A DNA stretch of 16,169 nt from Pseudomonadota bacterium (GCA_023418705.1 JAEZYZ010000115.1:1-16169); one strand, 5' to 3'. Numbered from the stretch's first letter, positions 7,336-13,535 are shown. Numbers and translations are program-made. Notes: a model not told the origin generated them from the sequence alone.

Positions 7336-7364
7336 CGTAGAGCGGACTGGCCGCTCCCGCTACG
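7336..7364. terminator. Imperfect hairpin between convergent genes, candidate terminator
   Basis: CGTAG-AGCGG-ACTGG-CCGCT-(CCCG)-CTACG forms a two-part stem with a four-base bulge. Flanking GGGGCC and GGCTCCCC can extend it. It sits between the ArsR stop and the convergent receiver gene and includes that gene's stop codon. There is no U-tract on either strand, so intrinsic termination is uncertain. Confidence 0.4.
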
Positions 7365-7728
7365 GTGGCTCCCCAATCCAAGCCGCCACCGCCTGAAGGA
7401 ACACCCGCAGATCGAACGGCTTTTTCAGGAACGTGAGCTCCCGCCCCGCGAAGGCGTCGACCGCGACCGCGTCCGGCGCGGCGCTCATCAGGATGACCGG
7501 GATCGACGCGAGCTCGGGGTCTTCGGTCATTTCAGACAGCGCTTCGGTGCCGTCCATGACGGGCATCATCACGTCCATCACGACCAGATCAGGCCGCTCT
7601 TGGCGCGCGCAATCGAGCGCCTCTCGACCGTTGGAGGCGGCCAAACACTCGTAGCCCTGGCTCTCCAGGACGTCGATGATGGTTTCGACGATTGCGTACT
7701 CGTCGTCGACCACTAGCACCTTGGCCAT
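7360..7728 (-). CDS. Single-domain response regulator partnered with the KaiC-like ATPase
   Basis: A 122-residue lone receiver: the VDDE acidic pocket (residues 7-10), phosphoacceptor Asp52 in VVMDVMMPVMDG, the MSAAPD beta-4 segment and Lys in LKKPFD. No output domain is present. I start at ATG 7728, which has GGAAG six bases upstream. A GTG at 7758 would add ten residues and overlaps the stop of the KaiC-like gene as GTGA, so translational coupling from that codon is a real alternative. Lone receivers next to KaiC-like genes are a recurrent arrangement in non-cyanobacterial genomes, suggesting the receiver couples phosphorelay signals to the ATPase. The kinase acting on it is not identifiable here; the kinases at 2161-6158 are candidates. 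Confidence 0.88.
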   Translation of the reverse strand: MAKVLVVDDEYAIVETIIDVLESQGYECLAASNGREALDCARQERPDLVVMDVMMPVMDGTEALSEMTEDPELASIPVILMSAAPDAVAVDAFAGRELTFLKKPFDLRVFLQAVAAWIGEPP

Positions 7729-7754
7729 GACCACTTCCGCCGCGCCCTGACGCT

Positions 7755-9212
7755 TCACCCGCCGCCACCGACCCCACGCAACAGGTCGGTTCTTCGGCGT
7801 CCGCCGTCCACCGTGAAGCCGCGCTCGGTGATCGAAAACTGTCGCATCGAAGCATCATAGCGCCCTTCGCGCATCTTCAGGATCGACACGTAGCGGCGGA
7901 GCGTCCCGAGCCGCTCACGGTAGCGAAGCACGATGATGTTGTCCGCAGCCGCGGAGAAGCGGCCGAACGGTACTCGTTGACCTCCCGTGGGCTCCAAGCC
8001 AGATTCCTCCGTGACGAGGGTCGTCACCGCCCGAGCACGTAGCTCGTTGGTGAGCGCGATGACGACCTGCTCCAAGCGTTCATGGTGTAGCACGCCCTGG
8101 GCGATGCCCGCGATGCCATCGATGACGAGCCGCGTCGCTCCTCGCTCCTCCACCAACCCGAGCAGGCGTTGGATCACGGCATCGGCGTGCTGCTCGAGCG
8201 GGGCGAGCCACTGAAGGTCGACCTTGCCTTCGCGCACCTCGCGGCGGAGCGCCAAGCCCACGCCTTCGGCCTTGTCGATCAGCCGCGGCGGCGTCTCGAA
8301 AAACCCGAAGTATAGCCCGACTTCGTCCTGGCGCGCGCCCTCTTTCAGAAATTCTAGCCCGAGCAGCGTCTTGCCGCTGCCCGGCGGACCCAGGACCGTC
8401 GTGGCAGATCCCGCGAGCACGCCGCCCCCGAGCATTCGATCGAGCCCCTCGACCCCGAGCCGCCGGCGGTCTCGGGGCAGCTCGCGCGCCGGAGAACGAC
8501 CGTAAATGGCCTCGACGCGCGGGAACACTTTGATGCCGGCGGAAGAGATCTCGAACAGGTGGACCCCCATCAACTGTCTCGAGCCGCGGAGCTTGACGAC
8601 CTCGAGCTCGCGCGCCGTGCGCATCCCCATACTGGACAATCGCAGCTCGATGAGGCCATCCACCATCGTCCGGACGGGGTAGTGCCCGCTCGGGTTGTCG
8701 GTCGAGCTCGTCGTGATGACGCAGATGCAGCCGTTCATCTCAGTGAACGCCTTCAGCTCATGGACGAATTTTTTCAACGTGAGCTCGGCCTCCGCGGCCG
8801 CGCCGACGGTGACGAGGCCGTCGATCACGATCAGCTTCGCCCGGCGCTGGCGCGCCTCCCTGCGCACCAGATCGAGCAGCCCTTCGAGCTTCTTCTCCTC
8901 CAGCGCGCTGTAGCCGCTCAAATAGAAGACCGACTTGGCCACCAGGGACGGCTCGTAGAAATCCATGCGCTCGATGTGCGACAGCATCCTGCTGTGTGAT
9001 TCGGCAAGCAGCGTCACGTACACGGCGCAGCTCGCGTCGCGAGCGTGCACGAAGCAGATCTGGTTGCTCAGGACCGTCTTGCCGGCTCCTGGGCTGCCCA
9101 TCACCAGAAAGACCCCTCCCCGCAGCAGCCCTCCCCCCAGAACGGCGTCCAACCCGGCCACCCCGGTGGGGACCCGTTCAATCGACGTCGTCGATGCACT
9201 CGCTTCCGTCAT
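7755..9212 (-). CDS. Two-domain KaiC-like RecA-fold ATPase
   Basis: The 485-residue product has two tandem KaiC-type RecA domains: CI about 10-240 with Walker A GSPGAGKT (39-46), and CII about 248-470 with Walker A GPPGSGKT (275-282). Walker B-like strands are KLIVIDGL and TRLVIDGI. Two domains of this length match the KaiC family, whose members form hexameric ATPases. Compared with cyanobacterial KaiC, the paired glutamates after Walker A are each reduced to one: LAES in CI (Glu71) and FFET in CII. At the autophosphorylation segment, RFSAAADNII aligns with HISTITDTII, so the Ser is kept (Ser420) but the Thr is Ala. No kaiA or kaiB is present, so a signalling ATPase rather than a clock is likely. 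The start has GGGAGG nine bases upstream. The stop overlaps a possible GTG start of the downstream receiver gene. Confidence 0.9.
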   Translation of the reverse strand: MTEASASTTSIERVPTGVAGLDAVLGGGLLRGGVFLVMGSPGAGKTVLSNQICFVHARDASCAVYVTLLAESHSRMLSHIERMDFYEPSLVAKSVFYLSGYSALEEKKLEGLLDLVRREARQRRAKLIVIDGLVTVGAAAEAELTLKKFVHELKAFTEMNGCICVITTSSTDNPSGHYPVRTMVDGLIELRLSSMGMRTARELEVVKLRGSRQLMGVHLFEISSAGIKVFPRVEAIYGRSPARELPRDRRRLGVEGLDRMLGGGVLAGSATTVLGPPGSGKTLLGLEFLKEGARQDEVGLYFGFFETPPRLIDKAEGVGLALRREVREGKVDLQWLAPLEQHADAVIQRLLGLVEERGATRLVIDGIAGIAQGVLHHERLEQVVIALTNELRARAVTTLVTEESGLEPTGGQRVPFGRFSAAADNIIVLRYRERLGTLRRYVSILKMREGRYDASMRQFSITERGFTVDGGRRRTDLLRGVGGGG

Positions 9213-9640
9213 GGCTCGCCACCTCCCATGCTACCTACTTGCCTCACTCATCCTGCCAGCGTTGACGCGACGTTCATCTCCGACGTTGCTGCCGCGCGGG
9301 GGCCTCGTCCCTCGCACGAGCGGCCGCGGGCGAGCGCGCGGCCTGGGCCCGTGTCGCGGCCAGGCGGCTCGAGCGCGGGCGAACGTTCGTCGCCTGGATC
9401 CGCGAGAACCTTCCTTTCGTGTGCACGGAGCTCGCCGCCAGCAAGGACCTCGGCCCCTCGGCCGCCGCGCTCGCGGGCCTGCGCCGCCACGACAGGTCGG
9501 TCAGCGCGGCTCGACCCCCTTCAAAAGCGCGACGGCCTCGGGCCAAAAGCCGTCGCGCGGACAACGAAGCTTTTCGCCGAGCGTCGCTCCGACGGCGCCC
9601 GCGCTGCAGTGTGCGCGCTTCGCCACTGCGGCGGGTGATC
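9213..9640. other. 428-base region without a convincing intact gene
   Basis: This stretch lies between the KaiC-like start and the hemerythrin-like stop, and it must hold the promoter of the KaiC-like/receiver operon; I cannot point to clear hexamers. It contains one plus-strand coding-like segment, listed separately. Other frames give Arg/Ala/Pro-rich low-complexity sequence typical of non-coding readings of GC-rich DNA. Confidence 0.5.
9302..9519 (+). pseudogene. Coding-like remnant without start or clean stop
   Basis: The frame starting at 9302 reads as helical, protein-like sequence (for example WARVAARRLERGRTFVAW and ENLPFVCTELAASKDLG). Its third codon positions are very G/C-rich, like the real genes here and unlike the other frames nearby. 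There is no usable start codon: a stop lies at 9263-9265, and codon preference weakens upstream of a GGGGG run at about 9298-9302. After about 9519 the coding character fades in this frame and partly reappears in another (KLFAERRSDGA to a stop near 9638). This looks like a decayed or frameshifted small gene. I do not recognise a family. Confidence 0.25.
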
Positions 9641-10153
9641 TCAGGCAGCGCCCTCGTCTTGCGGCCGCTTCATGCGAGCGGCCGCGGCCAGCGCTGCGGC
9701 TCGCGTACGGTAGACTTGGGGCCCATCGAAGTTCGAGACGAGCCGGACGGCCCGGAACGCCTCGGCGCGGAGCGCTAGCTCGTGGCTCGTGGCCGGCGAG
9801 AGCGCCTGGTCGCAGCGAGCGTAGATCCCGTCGGGCGCCTCCTCCTTCTGGTCGTGCTCTTCCAGCAGCAGCGCGATCTCGCCGAGCAGCGCGAGGTCCG
9901 GTGTCGGCACGAACAGCGACGTCAACGCGGCGTGGTCTACCCGCAGATCGTGCCACCAGCGCGGGCGCACGCCGAGCGCGTCCCGCACCGCGGGGAAGAG
10001 CACCTTCTCTTCGATGGCGATGTGGCGGAGCAGCCCCTGGCGGAGCTCCTGGTACGCCTCGACGTCCACCCCATCACCCGCGCGAGCGCGAGCGAGCAGG
10101 TCGTGAAGGCGGCGGTGATCGGCGAGCAGGAATTCCGTCACGGAGCGGAGCAT
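9641..10153 (-). CDS. Hemerythrin-like HHE-domain protein
   Basis: A 170-residue protein with a hemerythrin/HHE cation-binding four-helix domain at residues 1-110. Likely diiron ligands: His13 (in ADHRRLH), His44 and Glu48 (in RHIAIEEKVLFP, the HxxxE motif), His74 (in VDHAAL), and His100 with Glu104 (in EEHDQKEE, a second HxxxE). Proteins of this type bind iron and are linked to O2, NO or iron handling. After the domain a C-terminal tail of about 55 residues (ending in an Ala-rich helix and RPQDEGAA) has no recognised fold. I start at ATG 10153, immediately before the first helix; upstream TTG 10195 is less likely. It lies 55 bases downstream of the cupin gene on the same strand, probably one operon. 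Confidence 0.85.
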   Translation of the reverse strand: MLRSVTEFLLADHRRLHDLLARARAGDGVDVEAYQELRQGLLRHIAIEEKVLFPAVRDALGVRPRWWHDLRVDHAALTSLFVPTPDLALLGEIALLLEEHDQKEEAPDGIYARCDQALSPATSHELALRAEAFRAVRLVSNFDGPQVYRTRAAALAAAARMKRPQDEGAA

Positions 10154-10208
10154 GGGCTGCGTCCGGAAGCAGGAACCGTGCCGAAGCAGCCCCAAACCGC
10201 CTATCGCT

Positions 10209-10577
10209 CTAGCGGCTGCTCCCCGGCCAGGCCAACGTGATCAAGAAGCTGCTCTCCTCGACGGCCTCCACGTCGTGATGCACGCCGCGCTCGAGAACGA
10301 GCAGCCGTCCAGCGGGCAGGTCCACCACCCCGTCGGGGAGCTGCAAGCGGACATGCCCGCTCAGCGCGTGGATGGCCGCGGTATCCTTGGCACGATGCTC
10401 CGCCAGCCGCGCGCCGGCCCGCATCGTCACGAAGACGACGCGAAGATCCGGCTCGCGCACCAGCGTGCGCGCGGTGTGCCCGTCGCGAGCGTAGGCATCC
10501 TCCTGGCGCATGTCCTGATCGAGATCGGCGAGCTCGAAAATGGGGCTGCGTGCGGCGGGCTCCGGTCTGCTCTTCAT
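10209..10577 (-). CDS. Small single-domain cupin protein
   Basis: The 122-residue product carries a conserved cupin barrel at about 45-118. Motif 1 is around GARLAEHRAKDTAAIHALSG (His61 as a likely metal ligand), followed by the turn VDLPAG and motif 2 at LVLERGVHHDVEA (His100/His101). One Glu/Gln of the canonical metal set is not obvious, so the bound metal is uncertain. Small stand-alone cupins of this kind often accompany hemerythrin-like proteins or handle metal or oxidative stress; the substrate is unknown. I start at ATG 10577 because upstream in-frame sequence (to TTG 10697) has much lower third-position GC than the genes here. No clear ribosome site is seen. The gene is followed by the hemerythrin-like gene and is divergent from the copper-storage gene. 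Confidence 0.78.
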   Translation of the reverse strand: MKSRPEPAARSPIFELADLDQDMRQEDAYARDGHTARTLVREPDLRVVFVTMRAGARLAEHRAKDTAAIHALSGHVRLQLPDGVVDLPAGRLLVLERGVHHDVEAVEESSFLITLAWPGSSR

Positions 10578-10668
10578 GATGCCGACGCTAGAAGCAAGGA
10601 CCGGGCCTCCGCAGATCTCGAATCTGTCCCGCCATGCTGCGACACGCTCACCGGCATCCTCGACCAGC

Positions 10669-10732
10669 GCTAGAGCGACGAACGGTCTGCGAAGCAAAGC
10701 GTTTGTCCGAAAGATCGGATCGGCGCTCTAGC
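10669..10732. repeat. Long-range inverted repeat in the cupin/Csp divergent region
   Basis: GCTAGAGCG (10669-10677) and CGCTCTAGC (10724-10732) are perfect nine-base complements separated by 46 bases. They lie between the divergent cupin and copper-storage genes. A third copy of CGCTCTAGC spans the cupin stop codon at 10205-10213. The intervening stretch is AT-richer than average and may carry a promoter. Function is unknown. Confidence 0.35.
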
Positions 10733-10916
10733 ACCGAGCTCCGCGCAGAAGCCGCGAGCCGGGGGCTCGACGCCGCAAAGTTTGCGCGCCCCGAGGGGCC
10801 AGGCGCGCGCCGGCGACCGCGCGTTGCGAGGCTTCCCGCCCGTGGCTACGGGTGTTCGAGCGCATCCGTGCCGGTCGAATAGGGGGCATCCGGTTGCGCT
10901 CCACCCAGGAGATCCC

Positions 10917-11309
10917 ATGGCAACCACCACGACCTCTACGAACGGCGGCGTCCAACTTGCGTCCAGCACCCCAGCCATGCAGGGCATGACGGAGCAGATG
11001 CGGCGCTGCATTCAAGATTGCCTGGAGTGCGCCAACATCTGCGAGCAGACGATCCAATTCTGCCTGCAGCTGGGCGGCAAACACGCTGCGCCGGATCACA
11101 TCCGCCTGCTGCGTGACTGCGCCGAGACGTGCCTCATGTCTGCCGCGATGATGTCGCGGGGGTCCCATTTTCATCGCCAGCACTGCGCCCTCTGCGCGGA
11201 GATTTGCAAGGCATGCGCCGACTCTTGCGCGCGCCTCGGTCGCGAGCCTCAGCTGCAGACCTGCGCGGATGCTTGCCGCAAGTGTGAGCAGTCTTGCCGG
11301 CAAATGTAA
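10917..11309 (+). CDS. Cys-rich four-helix-bundle copper-storage protein (Csp3-like, DUF326)
   Basis: The 130-residue protein has 16 Cys, spaced as CxxxC and CxxC pairs along helices: CIQDCLECANIC, CAETC, CALCAEICKACADSC and CADACRKCEQSC. This is the pattern of the Csp family, in which Cys residues lining a four-helix bundle bind many Cu(I) ions. There is no Tat or Sec signal; the N-terminus (MATTTTSTNGG) is a short polar tail, so it is cytosolic and Csp3-like rather than the exported Csp1. The start is fixed by AGGAG at 10907-10911, five bases before the ATG. The 3' end overlaps the most plausible start of the dehydrogenase gene by 16 bases. No CueR-type dyad was recognised upstream. It could buffer copper next to the iron-linked proteins encoded divergently. 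Confidence 0.9.
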   Translation: MATTTTSTNGGVQLASSTPAMQGMTEQMRRCIQDCLECANICEQTIQFCLQLGGKHAAPDHIRLLRDCAETCLMSAAMMSRGSHFHRQHCALCAEICKACADSCARLGREPQLQTCADACRKCEQSCRQM

Positions 11310-12124
11310 GGAGCGCCCCTGACCTCGGTTTGAACGGGCAGGTCGCGATCGTCACCGGCGCGAGCTCCGGCCTCGGCAGGGCGGCGGCGGTCGAGCTCGG
11401 TCGATCCGGGGCCGCGGTGGTGGTTAACCATCTCCCCCGGAGCGCCGAGGCTGCCGGCGACGTCGTCCGAGAGATCGAGCGCGCCGGCGGGCGCGCCCTC
11501 GCCGTGGCCGCCGATGTGAGCGACGAGGGTCAGGTCGCGCACCTGTTCAGCGAAGCGACCCGCCAGTTTGGCACGCTGCACATCCTGGTGAACAACGCCG
11601 GCATCCAGCGCGGCGCGGCCTTCGCCGAAATGAGCCTCGCCGACTGGCAGCGGGTGATCGACGTCAACTTGACCGGACAGTTTCTGTGCGCCCGGCAGGC
11701 GGTTCGCGAGTTTCTGCGGCGCGGGATGCAGCCGGACGTGTCGTGCGCCCTTGGCAAGATCATCTGCGTCAGCTCGGTGCACCAGCGCATTCCGTGGGCC
11801 TTCGAAGCAAACTATGCCGCTTCCAAGGGCGGGGTGTCGCTCTTGATGCAGTCGCTGGCTCAAGAGCTGTCGCCGCAGCGTATCCGCGTGAACGCCATCG
11901 CCCCCGGGGCCATCGAAACCGCCATCAACCGCCCTGCCTGGGAGACCCCCGGCGCGCTCAGCCAGCTGCTGACGTTGATCCCGTACGGACGCATCGGTGA
12001 GCCGGCAGACGTCGCTCGTGCCGTCTGCTGGCTGGCGTCGGATCTGTCGGACTACGTCGTCGGCGCGACGCTGTTCATCGACGGCGGCATGTCGGTGTAC
12101 CCCGCCTTTCGCGGCAACGGTTGA
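11294..12124 (+). CDS. Short-chain dehydrogenase/reductase, glucose 1-dehydrogenase-like
   Basis: A classical SDR of 276 residues with a Rossmann fold. The nucleotide-binding TGASSGLG is near the N-terminus, NNAG follows beta-4, and the catalytic set is Ser in CVSSVHQR with the YAASK Tyr/Lys pair. The later NAIAPGAIET, GRIGEPADVARAVCWLASD and LFIDGGMSVYPAF blocks match the glucose 1-dehydrogenase [NAD(P)+] subgroup well; the substrate cannot be fixed from sequence. The start is odd: no ATG or GTG precedes the fold. TTG 11294, inside the end of the copper-storage gene, gives MPANVRSAPDLGLNGQ; TTG 11330 gives MNGQVAIVTG. An AAGGAG at 11308-11313 fits neither well. I use TTG 11294 since the PDLGLNGQ lead-in looks genuine. 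Translation is probably coupled to the upstream gene. Confidence 0.88.
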   Translation: MPANVRSAPDLGLNGQVAIVTGASSGLGRAAAVELGRSGAAVVVNHLPRSAEAAGDVVREIERAGGRALAVAADVSDEGQVAHLFSEATRQFGTLHILVNNAGIQRGAAFAEMSLADWQRVIDVNLTGQFLCARQAVREFLRRGMQPDVSCALGKIICVSSVHQRIPWAFEANYAASKGGVSLLMQSLAQELSPQRIRVNAIAPGAIETAINRPAWETPGALSQLLTLIPYGRIGEPADVARAVCWLASDLSDYVVGATLFIDGGMSVYPAFRGNG

Positions 12125-12217
12125 TTTTCGGAAGCGGCTGGCCCGAAGGCGGCCGATCGACGGCGCGAACCAAGCGCCCCATTGCTGCAAGCCCCCGGCA
12201 TCGCTAGGAGCGGTCGC

Positions 12218-12538
12218 ATGCCGTGGGTCATCCTGGTCGTCGCTGGTCTGCTCGAAATCGTATGGGCACTCGGGCTCAAATACACTCAAGGGTTCACGCG
12301 GCCACTGCCCACGCTGGTGACCATCGCGGCGATGGTCACCAGCATGTGGCTCCTGGGCACGGCCGCGAAGACCCTGCCCATCGGCACGGCCTATGCCGTC
12401 TGGGTCGGGATCGGCGCCGTGGGGGCCGCCATCGGCGGCATCGCGCTGTTCGGCGAAGCGGCTTCGGCGCCACGGCTCGCGCTGATCGCCGTGCTGGTCG
12501 GCGCCATCGTTGGGCTCAAGGTCACGGCCCCTTCCTGA
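12218..12538 (+). CDS. sugE: SMR-family exporter, SugE/Gdx type
   Basis: This 106-residue inner-membrane protein has four predicted helices and matches E. coli SugE (Gdx) closely along its length: VAGLLEIVWALGLKYTQGF at the N-terminus (the essential membrane Glu is in GLLE), TAYAVWVGIGAVGAAIGGI in helix 3, GEAAS, and GLKV at the C-terminus. The GIGAVGAA wording and the WALGLKYT segment are typical of the SugE/Gdx subgroup, which exports guanidinium in exchange for protons and works as an antiparallel dimer. The start is set by AGGAG at 12206-12210, seven bases before the ATG. It lies 93 bases downstream of the dehydrogenase gene on the same strand. I looked for a guanidine riboswitch in that gap and could not support one. 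Confidence 0.93.
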   Translation: MPWVILVVAGLLEIVWALGLKYTQGFTRPLPTLVTIAAMVTSMWLLGTAAKTLPIGTAYAVWVGIGAVGAAIGGIALFGEAASAPRLALIAVLVGAIVGLKVTAPS

Positions 12539-12575
12539 AATAGCGAAGGTCTTGCTCCGCCTGTTTGGGCCTTTC

Positions 12576-12591
12576 GCAACCTTTCGGTTGC
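12576..12591 (+). promoter_or_regulatory. Inverted repeat, distal candidate ArsR operator (second operon)
   Basis: GCAACC-TTTC-GGTTGC is a perfect 6-4-6 inverted repeat about 44 bases before the second SRPBCC start. Its half-site is the same as in the proximal repeat at 12617-12632, with centres 41 bases apart (about four helical turns). This suggests cooperative binding by an ArsR dimer pair. It also follows the sugE stop and could form a hairpin, but no U-tract follows. Confidence 0.5.
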
Positions 12592-12608
12592 AAATCGAGG
12601 GGCGCCGC

Positions 12609-12632
12609 GCTAATCAGCAACCAGGAGGTTGC
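12609..12632 (+). promoter_or_regulatory. Proximal candidate ArsR operator overlapping the ribosome site
   Basis: GCAACC-AGGA-GGTTGC (12617-12632) is a perfect 6-4-6 inverted repeat. The Shine-Dalgarno AGGAGG (12623-12628), six bases before ATG 12635, lies in its loop and 3' arm. The preceding bases give GCTAAT-CAGCAACC, resembling GCTAAT-ATTAGCAACC at the first operon's operator. It could act as a DNA operator, as an RNA hairpin masking the ribosome site, or both. Confidence 0.5.
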
Positions 12633-12634
12633 AC

Positions 12635-13153
12635 ATGTCTGTAGCGGATCGGATCGAAAAGCAGGTGGTGTTGCGGGCACCGGTATCGCGGGTCTGGCGC
12701 GCCCTGGTCGACGCGGAGGAGTTCGGGCGCTGGTTCGGGGTGACGCTGCACGGTCCTTTGATCCCGGGGCAAGCGGTGACCGGCAGCTTCGGCGAAGGGC
12801 TGCAGGAGGCGGCGATCGTCAGCTATCAGAAAAAGCTCGGCGTCGAGCCCTCCGGGGTGCGGATCCCCGAAGGCGAAACCGTGTTTTGCACCGTCGAACG
12901 CGTCGAACCCGAGCGGTACTTCAGCTTCCGCTGGATCCCCTACGGTATCGACGCCGAAGCCGATCCGGAAGGCGAGCCCACCACGTTGGTCGAGTTTCGG
13001 CTCGAGCCGGTGCCCGACGGAACCCGGCTGACCATTGTCGAGTCGGGCTTCGATCGAGTGCCGGCACATCGGCGCGAGCGCGCGTTCCGCATGAACGAGG
13101 GCGGCTGGACGGCGCAGGCCGAAAACATCCGCAAGCATGTCGAGCCCGCCTGA
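12635..13153 (+). CDS. SRPBCC/AHSA1-family protein (second copy)
   Basis: The 172-residue product is a complete AHSA1-type SRPBCC domain with almost nothing else. It has an opening strand (EKQVVLRAPVSRVWRALVD), the FGRWFGV helix, a long insertion with EGETVFCTVERVEPERYFSFRW, the TTLVEFRLEPVPDGTRLTIVESGFD strands, and the C-terminal helix NEGGWTAQAENIRKHV that closes the cavity. A small hydrophobic ligand is likely; it is not known. The start is ATG 12635, with AGGAGG six bases upstream; the TTG two codons earlier is not needed. It overlaps the following ArsR gene by 17 bases, so the pair is translationally coupled. It is only distantly similar to the SRPBCC protein at 6351-6980, so the two operons are not a recent duplication. 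Confidence 0.88.
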   Translation: MSVADRIEKQVVLRAPVSRVWRALVDAEEFGRWFGVTLHGPLIPGQAVTGSFGEGLQEAAIVSYQKKLGVEPSGVRIPEGETVFCTVERVEPERYFSFRWIPYGIDAEADPEGEPTTLVEFRLEPVPDGTRLTIVESGFDRVPAHRRERAFRMNEGGWTAQAENIRKHVEPA

Positions 13154-13535
13154 CGACGACGCCGCGGACGTGTTCGCGGCGCTCGGCGATCCGACGCGCC
13201 TCGCCTTGATCAAAAGGCTCCGCGTCGCCGGCGCGTTGTCCGCGACGGCGCTCGCCGACGGCGCGCCCATCACGCGCCAGGCCATCGTCAAGCATCTGCA
13301 AGTGCTCGAAGACGCTGGCCTGCTGCGCCACGCCAAGCGAGGGCGCGAGGTGCTCTACACCGTCGATCCCGGGCGCATCGACGACGCGCGCGCCTTCCTC
13401 GACGGCATCTCCGCCGGGTGGGATCGCGCGATCGAGCGCCTGCGTTCGCTCGTCGAGGCCGGGCCCTCGTTGCCGTCCGATCCACGCCCGGAGGGTCGCT
13501 CGCGACGTCCGCGCGGCGCGCGAAGGCGGCGCTGA
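13137..13535 (+). CDS. ArsR-family winged-helix repressor (second copy)
   Basis: A 132-residue ArsR-fold regulator. It has ADVFAALGDPTRLALIKRL at the start of the fold, the helix-turn-helix around ITRQAIVKHLQVLEDAGLL, and a wing at RHAKRGREVLYTVD, ending with a helix that contains WDRAIERLRSLVE. It has no Cys, hence no CxC metal site, which places it with the SdpR-like repressors that pair with SRPBCC proteins. The final 25 or so residues are Pro/Arg-rich and probably disordered. The ATG lies inside the SRPBCC gene (17-base overlap). The expected targets are the two GCAACC/GGTTGC repeats before the operon and possibly the related palindrome at 6293-6310. The gene converges on the lipoprotein gene with a hairpin spanning both stop codons. 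Confidence 0.9.
   Translation: MSSPPDDDAADVFAALGDPTRLALIKRLRVAGALSATALADGAPITRQAIVKHLQVLEDAGLLRHAKRGREVLYTVDPGRIDDARAFLDGISAGWDRAIERLRSLVEAGPSLPSDPRPEGRSRRPRGARRRR

Noticed and set aside
7755..9212. Circadian clock locus (KaiABC)
   Set aside because: No kaiA or kaiB is present and the key CII phospho-Thr is Ala; the gene is better called KaiC-like.
9501..9956. Minus-strand frame covering the hemerythrin-like 3' end
   Set aside because: It overlaps the conserved HHE domain out of frame and is Arg/Ala-rich without motifs.
12125..12217. Guanidine riboswitch (mini-ykkC type) before sugE
   Set aside because: Only one ACGG with a two-base stem is visible near 12160; the paired ACGR hairpins of that class are absent.
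12576..12591. Rho-independent terminator of sugE
   Set aside because: The stem is present but no U-tract follows, and the same half-sites recur 41 bases on before the ArsR operon, so an operator is the better explanation.
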